From positions 96,548 through 154,203 of the forward strand of contig VBAT01000044.1 in NCBI GenBank assembly GCA_005884665.1: a stretch of DNA of 57,656 nucleotides. Direction: 5' to 3'. Under the pieces are notes generated by a model. That model searched no databases, was not told the DNA's origin, and saw only the letters and a list, made by a program, of their open reading frames with translations. This document shows positions 54,728 to 57,656 of this stretch, in pieces. A program made the position numbers and the translations under genes. The stretch is from Bacteroidota bacterium. Lineage in GTDB: Bacteria; Bacteroidota; Bacteroidia; Chitinophagales; Chitinophagaceae. The stretch's first letter is position 1. Each line of letters begins with the position of its first letter.

Positions 54728-56449
54728 ATGAAAAAGCTCCGGTGGTCAGCAATATTAATGGCAATTACCATCCTCGGCATTACCGGGTTCCAGGGGTATT
54801 GGCTTAAGGATAACTATAACCGCGAAAAACAAAACCTGGAAATAAAGACCAATGTTGATTTCCGCCAAACCATTTTGCAGTTGCAGGCATCGAAACTGAA
54901 ACTGGAAAAAATGAGCTGGCAGTTTGATTCTTCTTCGCATCCAATGAACGGTAAAGTGATGGTGCAGCCAAGGAAACGGCCACATTTACGAGATAGCAGC
55001 GGCAGTAGAAAATTGGAGCCGATCAGTTTGATGAACTTAATCCAGGAAAAGATCCGTGAAGCCGGTGACGACACAGGAAAAGCCCGCGCCTTTATTATTC
55101 CAGGAAAGAACGGCTCCATGCAAAAGATCAACGCCGATTCATTAGCCTCTAACCTCGGGCATTTCAATGGCACAATCGAACGGATCGAGATCAGCTCGGA
55201 TTCATTTCACCACCCTGGAATCGTGAAGGAAATGAAAACTGGTAAAAAGAATCCAGGGATAGTCACCATTACCTATGATGGAAATGATAAAAAAGGAAAG
55301 CCCGATTCAACCATCATGAATCACGCCGACGAGGTCTTTTTTGAAAGATCTGGACCCCGTGTACCAAATACCGAAGATATCTTTAAGCCTGCGGAGCTTG
55401 AATTGAAACAGAAAAACGCGGTGTTCCGGTTTCTTTACAACATGGATTCGATATCAGTGAGGGATTCTGTCACAATAAAAGATGTAACCGGTTCATTCGA
55501 TGCAAGGCTAAAAGAAGAGGGACTTAAAGATCTGGATTTTACAGTAAGCCGCCTGGATAGCACAGCCGTCAATTCAAAAGAGCCCAACGAAGTGACCATA
55601 GGCTTTGCCAAACCTATTGCCTTTCATCTTTCCCTGGACAATGAAATGAGTTATATACTGAAAAAACTTACGCTTCCCATCCTCTTTTCACTTTTCCTGG
55701 TGGGGATCACGATTATTTCATTTGTATTGTTGTATCGAAACCTGGCAAAGCAAAGAAGGCTCGCTGAGCTGAAGAATGAATTCATCAGCAATATCACTCA
55801 TGAACTAAAAACCCCGATCGCGACAGTAGGTGTGGCTATCGAGGCGCTAAAAAACTTTAATGCTATCAGTGATCCCGCACGAACGAAAGAATACCTCGAC
55901 ATCTCCCAAAATGAATTGCAGCGTCTCGGTTTGCTGGTAGATAAAGTGCTCAAGCTTTCGATGTTTGAGAAAAAGGAAATGGAACTGAAGAAAGAACAGT
56001 TTGACTGCAAGATGTTGGCAGAAGAGGTAATGAGCAGCATGCGCCTTCAGTTTGAAAAATATCACGCGAGGGTAAGCCTGCACACAGAAGGTGATAATTT
56101 TGTAGTTGAGGCCGACAAGCTGCATATTACCAGCGTCATCTATAACCTGTTGGACAATGCGCTTAAATACAGCCAGGAGAACCCGGTTATTGATGTATAC
56201 CTGCGGTCTAATCCCGAATTCATAGAGTTTAGTGTAAGCGACAATGGCATCGGCATACCACCGGCTTATAAAGAAAAAGTATTTGATAAATTTTTCCGTG
56301 TTCCGACTGGAGATAAACACAACATCAAAGGCTACGGTCTTGGACTCAGCTATGTGTCAGAAGTAATAAAACGTCACCGCGGCGATATAAAGGTGGAAAG
56401 CGAATTGGGAAAGGGAAGTACCTTTACCGCGAAGTTCCCTTATGTATAA
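54728..56449 (+). CDS. RprX-like sensor histidine kinase
   Basis: From the ATG at 54728 (MKKLRWSAILMAITILGITGFQGYWLKDNY) the kinase has 573 residues. Two membrane helices (about 6-26 and 315-340) flank a periplasmic domain of about 290 residues. HisKA carries His358 in NITHELKTPIATVGVAIEAL; the HATPase has the N-box NLLDNALKYS, DNGIGIP and GYGLGLSYV. The FQGYWL word after the first helix is shared by RprX-type kinases of Bacteroides. The regulator follows after 20 bases. The signal is unknown. Confidence 0.92.
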   Translation: MKKLRWSAILMAITILGITGFQGYWLKDNYNREKQNLEIKTNVDFRQTILQLQASKLKLEKMSWQFDSSSHPMNGKVMVQPRKRPHLRDSSGSRKLEPISLMNLIQEKIREAGDDTGKARAFIIPGKNGSMQKINADSLASNLGHFNGTIERIEISSDSFHHPGIVKEMKTGKKNPGIVTITYDGNDKKGKPDSTIMNHADEVFFERSGPRVPNTEDIFKPAELELKQKNAVFRFLYNMDSISVRDSVTIKDVTGSFDARLKEEGLKDLDFTVSRLDSTAVNSKEPNEVTIGFAKPIAFHLSLDNEMSYILKKLTLPILFSLFLVGITIISFVLLYRNLAKQRRLAELKNEFISNITHELKTPIATVGVAIEALKNFNAISDPARTKEYLDISQNELQRLGLLVDKVLKLSMFEKKEMELKKEQFDCKMLAEEVMSSMRLQFEKYHARVSLHTEGDNFVVEADKLHITSVIYNLLDNALKYSQENPVIDVYLRSNPEFIEFSVSDNGIGIPPAYKEKVFDKFFRVPTGDKHNIKGYGLGLSYVSEVIKRHRGDIKVESELGKGSTFTAKFPYV

Positions 56450-56469
56450 TTGTTATTCCCCCAAAAAAT

Positions 56470-57156
56470 ATGGCAACTAAGGTATTTTATGTCGAGGATG
56501 AATTGTTCCTTGGAAAGATTGTAAAGGAAAGTCTGGAAAGCCGCGGTTTCGAGGTCGTGATGGAGAGCGATGGCGGAAAAGCGACAGCTCTCTTTAAAAA
56601 AACCGGGCCGGATATCTGCGTACTTGATGTTATGCTGCCCAATAAGGATGGCTTTACGATTGCCGATGAGATCAGGGAAATAAACCGGGACATTCCTATT
56701 ATTTTCCTGACAGCTAAAACGCAAACGGAAGATGTTGTAAAGGGATTCACCCTGGGCGGCAATGATTATATCCGCAAACCATTCAGCATGGAGGAGTTGA
56801 TCGTCCGTATTCAAAATGCATTGCGCGGCAAAGGTGGCAATACCGAGAAACCCACCAGCGACAACGTAACAATAGGTAAATATAATTTCCAGATCAATCG
56901 CCAGGTGCTCAGTTCAGGCAAGGAAGACCGTAAGCTCTCTTATCGCGAAAGTGAGTTGCTGAAATTGTTATACCAAAACCGGGAAAAGATCATAGACCGT
57001 AAGGATATCCTGACCCTGCTTTGGGGCAATGATTCATTCTTTAATTCCCGCAACCTCGATGTATATATTACCAAGCTCCGGAGTTACCTGAAGGAAGACC
57101 CTTCCCTGGAGATTATTACCATCAAAGGTATCGGCTACCGGTTTGTCTCCGGGTAA
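56470..57156 (+). CDS. RprY-like OmpR-family response regulator
   Basis: The 228-residue protein has a receiver with Glu9-Asp10, phospho-acceptor Asp53 in ICVLDVMLPNKDG and Lys103 in YIRKPF. The winged helix reads LSYRESELLKLLYQNREKIIDRKDILTLLWGND ... LDVYITKLRSYLKEDPSLEI. SRNLDVYI is typical of RprY-like regulators. It forms an operon with the kinase upstream. Confidence 0.95.
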   Translation: MATKVFYVEDELFLGKIVKESLESRGFEVVMESDGGKATALFKKTGPDICVLDVMLPNKDGFTIADEIREINRDIPIIFLTAKTQTEDVVKGFTLGGNDYIRKPFSMEELIVRIQNALRGKGGNTEKPTSDNVTIGKYNFQINRQVLSSGKEDRKLSYRESELLKLLYQNREKIIDRKDILTLLWGNDSFFNSRNLDVYITKLRSYLKEDPSLEIITIKGIGYRFVSG

Positions 57157-57173
57157 AAATATAACCTCGCGCA

Positions 57174-57193
57174 ATCCCGCTATTGAGCGGGAT
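57174..57193 (+). terminator. Perfect hairpin after the regulator gene, possible terminator
   Basis: ATCCCGCT (57174-57181) pairs with AGCGGGAT (57186-57193) with an ATTG loop, 18 bases after the stop. No T-run follows, so it may protect the 3' end and not terminate by itself. Confidence 0.45.
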
Positions 57194-57212
57194 AACGATC
57201 TTATCATAATGA

Positions 57213-57243
57213 CACACGCGTTGCGCCTTTGCGGCGTGGCGTG
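57213..57243. repeat. Family A repeat fragment before nagA
   Basis: CACGCGTTGCGCCTTTGCGGCGTGGCGTG contains the GCGTTGCG and GCGTG words of family A and can pair CACGC with GCGTG at its ends. Confidence 0.5.
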
Positions 57244-57319
57244 AAAAAAAGGTGATGCCGCCATCTATGCAATAGTCTTTGCCAACAACACATTCCTTAA
57301 TTTTACCGCAAATTATTTT

Positions 57320-57656
57320 TTGTCTCAACGCAGGACATATATCGCTGACCGCATTTTTACGGGGGAAAACTGGCTTTCCGGACATGCCGTGATTACCGAT
57401 GACGGCATGATAACCGATATCGTTGAAGTTTCGGCATTGAACCAACAATTGCCGGTAGAGAAGTTCGGCGATGCAATCATTGCCCCCGCATTTATCGACC
57501 TTCAGATATATGGCGCTCATGGACAGTTGCTGGCTGTTTACCCGGAAGCTAGCTCTTTGTTTGAATTAAACGAATATTGTAATAAAGGTGGCGCGGCTTT
57601 TTGCCTCCCAACCGTAGCGACGAATACCTACGACGTATTTTATAAATGTATCGATG
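57320..57656 (+). CDS. nagA: N-acetylglucosamine-6-phosphate deacetylase, N-terminal part
   Basis: NagA removes the acetyl group of GlcNAc-6-phosphate in amino-sugar recycling. The frame runs past the window edge and shows RRTYIADRIFTGENWLSGHAVI, APAFIDLQIYGAHGQLL (the strand where NagA usually has GFIDxHxHG) and CLPTVATNTYDVFYKCID. No ATG lies in frame near the start of homology, so a TTG at 57320 is proposed; it sits about five residues before the conserved YIADRIFTG. The metal-site positions read DLQIYGAHG, a form seen in Bacteroidota NagA-like proteins. Confidence 0.88.
   Translation, partial: MSQRRTYIADRIFTGENWLSGHAVITDDGMITDIVEVSALNQQLPVEKFGDAIIAPAFIDLQIYGAHGQLLAVYPEASSLFELNEYCNKGGAAFCLPTVATNTYDVFYKCID

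Noticed and set aside
1..57656. CRISPR array, tRNA, rRNA, insertion sequence, retron or diversity-generating element
   Set aside because: No regular direct repeats with unique spacers, no tRNA-like T-loop and acceptor pair, no transposase or reverse transcriptase frame was found.

Overview
The window comes from a member of the Bacteroidota, most likely a Chitinophagaceae relative; I could not run a search, so the family is an inference. The signs are type IX secretion (T9SS) cargo with gliding-motility C-terminal domains, a PorP/SprF-type protein, a SusC/SusD pair, a GLPGLI protein, tandem outer-membrane beta-barrel receptors, almost no Shine-Dalgarno sites (one exception at 20806), and many -7 promoter elements of the Bacteroidota form TAnnTTTG with very short 5' leaders. 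No rRNA, tRNA, CRISPR array, insertion sequence or phage gene was recognised.

Layout. 1-7163: end of a serine hydrolase, feoB, a secreted M28 peptidase, an IPExxxVDY-like protein, pterin dehydratase, a possible remnant, and a secreted low-complexity protein. 7490-11997: rho with a long leader, a small XRE regulator, asnS. 12094-23891: a type IX secretion and surface region with a PorP/SprF gene and a large adhesin (both frameshifted), a divergent PKD-type adhesin, and a NarL-type regulator plus a propeller sensor kinase. 23898-37338: stress and housekeeping genes (UspA tandem protein, orphan ExbD, DUF3089 lipase-like protein, SnoaL-PadR-PspC cluster, methyltransferase, frameshifted gcvT, SRPBCC protein, ComB, SWIM-SNF2 helicase). 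37677-49449: frameshifted SusC and SusD, then two paralogous outer-membrane barrels flanking a candidate 53-codon gene on the other strand and a small secreted protein. 49535-53324: a KdpD/KdpE-like two-component system in one operon with a KUP potassium transporter. 53724-57156: a GLPGLI protein divergent from an OmpR-type two-component system. 57320-end: start of nagA.

How the parts fit. The PorP/SprF gene and its adjacent adhesin look like a dedicated cargo-translocon pair, and both carry disruptions. The kinase, regulator and kup genes look like a potassium-sensing module in which KUP takes the place usually held by KdpFABC. The GLPGLI protein and two-component system share a compact divergent promoter region and may form an envelope-stress or receptor module with the barrel proteins.

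The two most unusual general features are five genes broken by what look like small block deletions, all with the same net frame change, and at least five families of short palindromic repeats between genes. The strongest single candidate for something unannotated is the 53-codon gene at 45587-45748 (minus strand), which is followed by a perfect 11-bp terminator hairpin with a T-run in its own direction.
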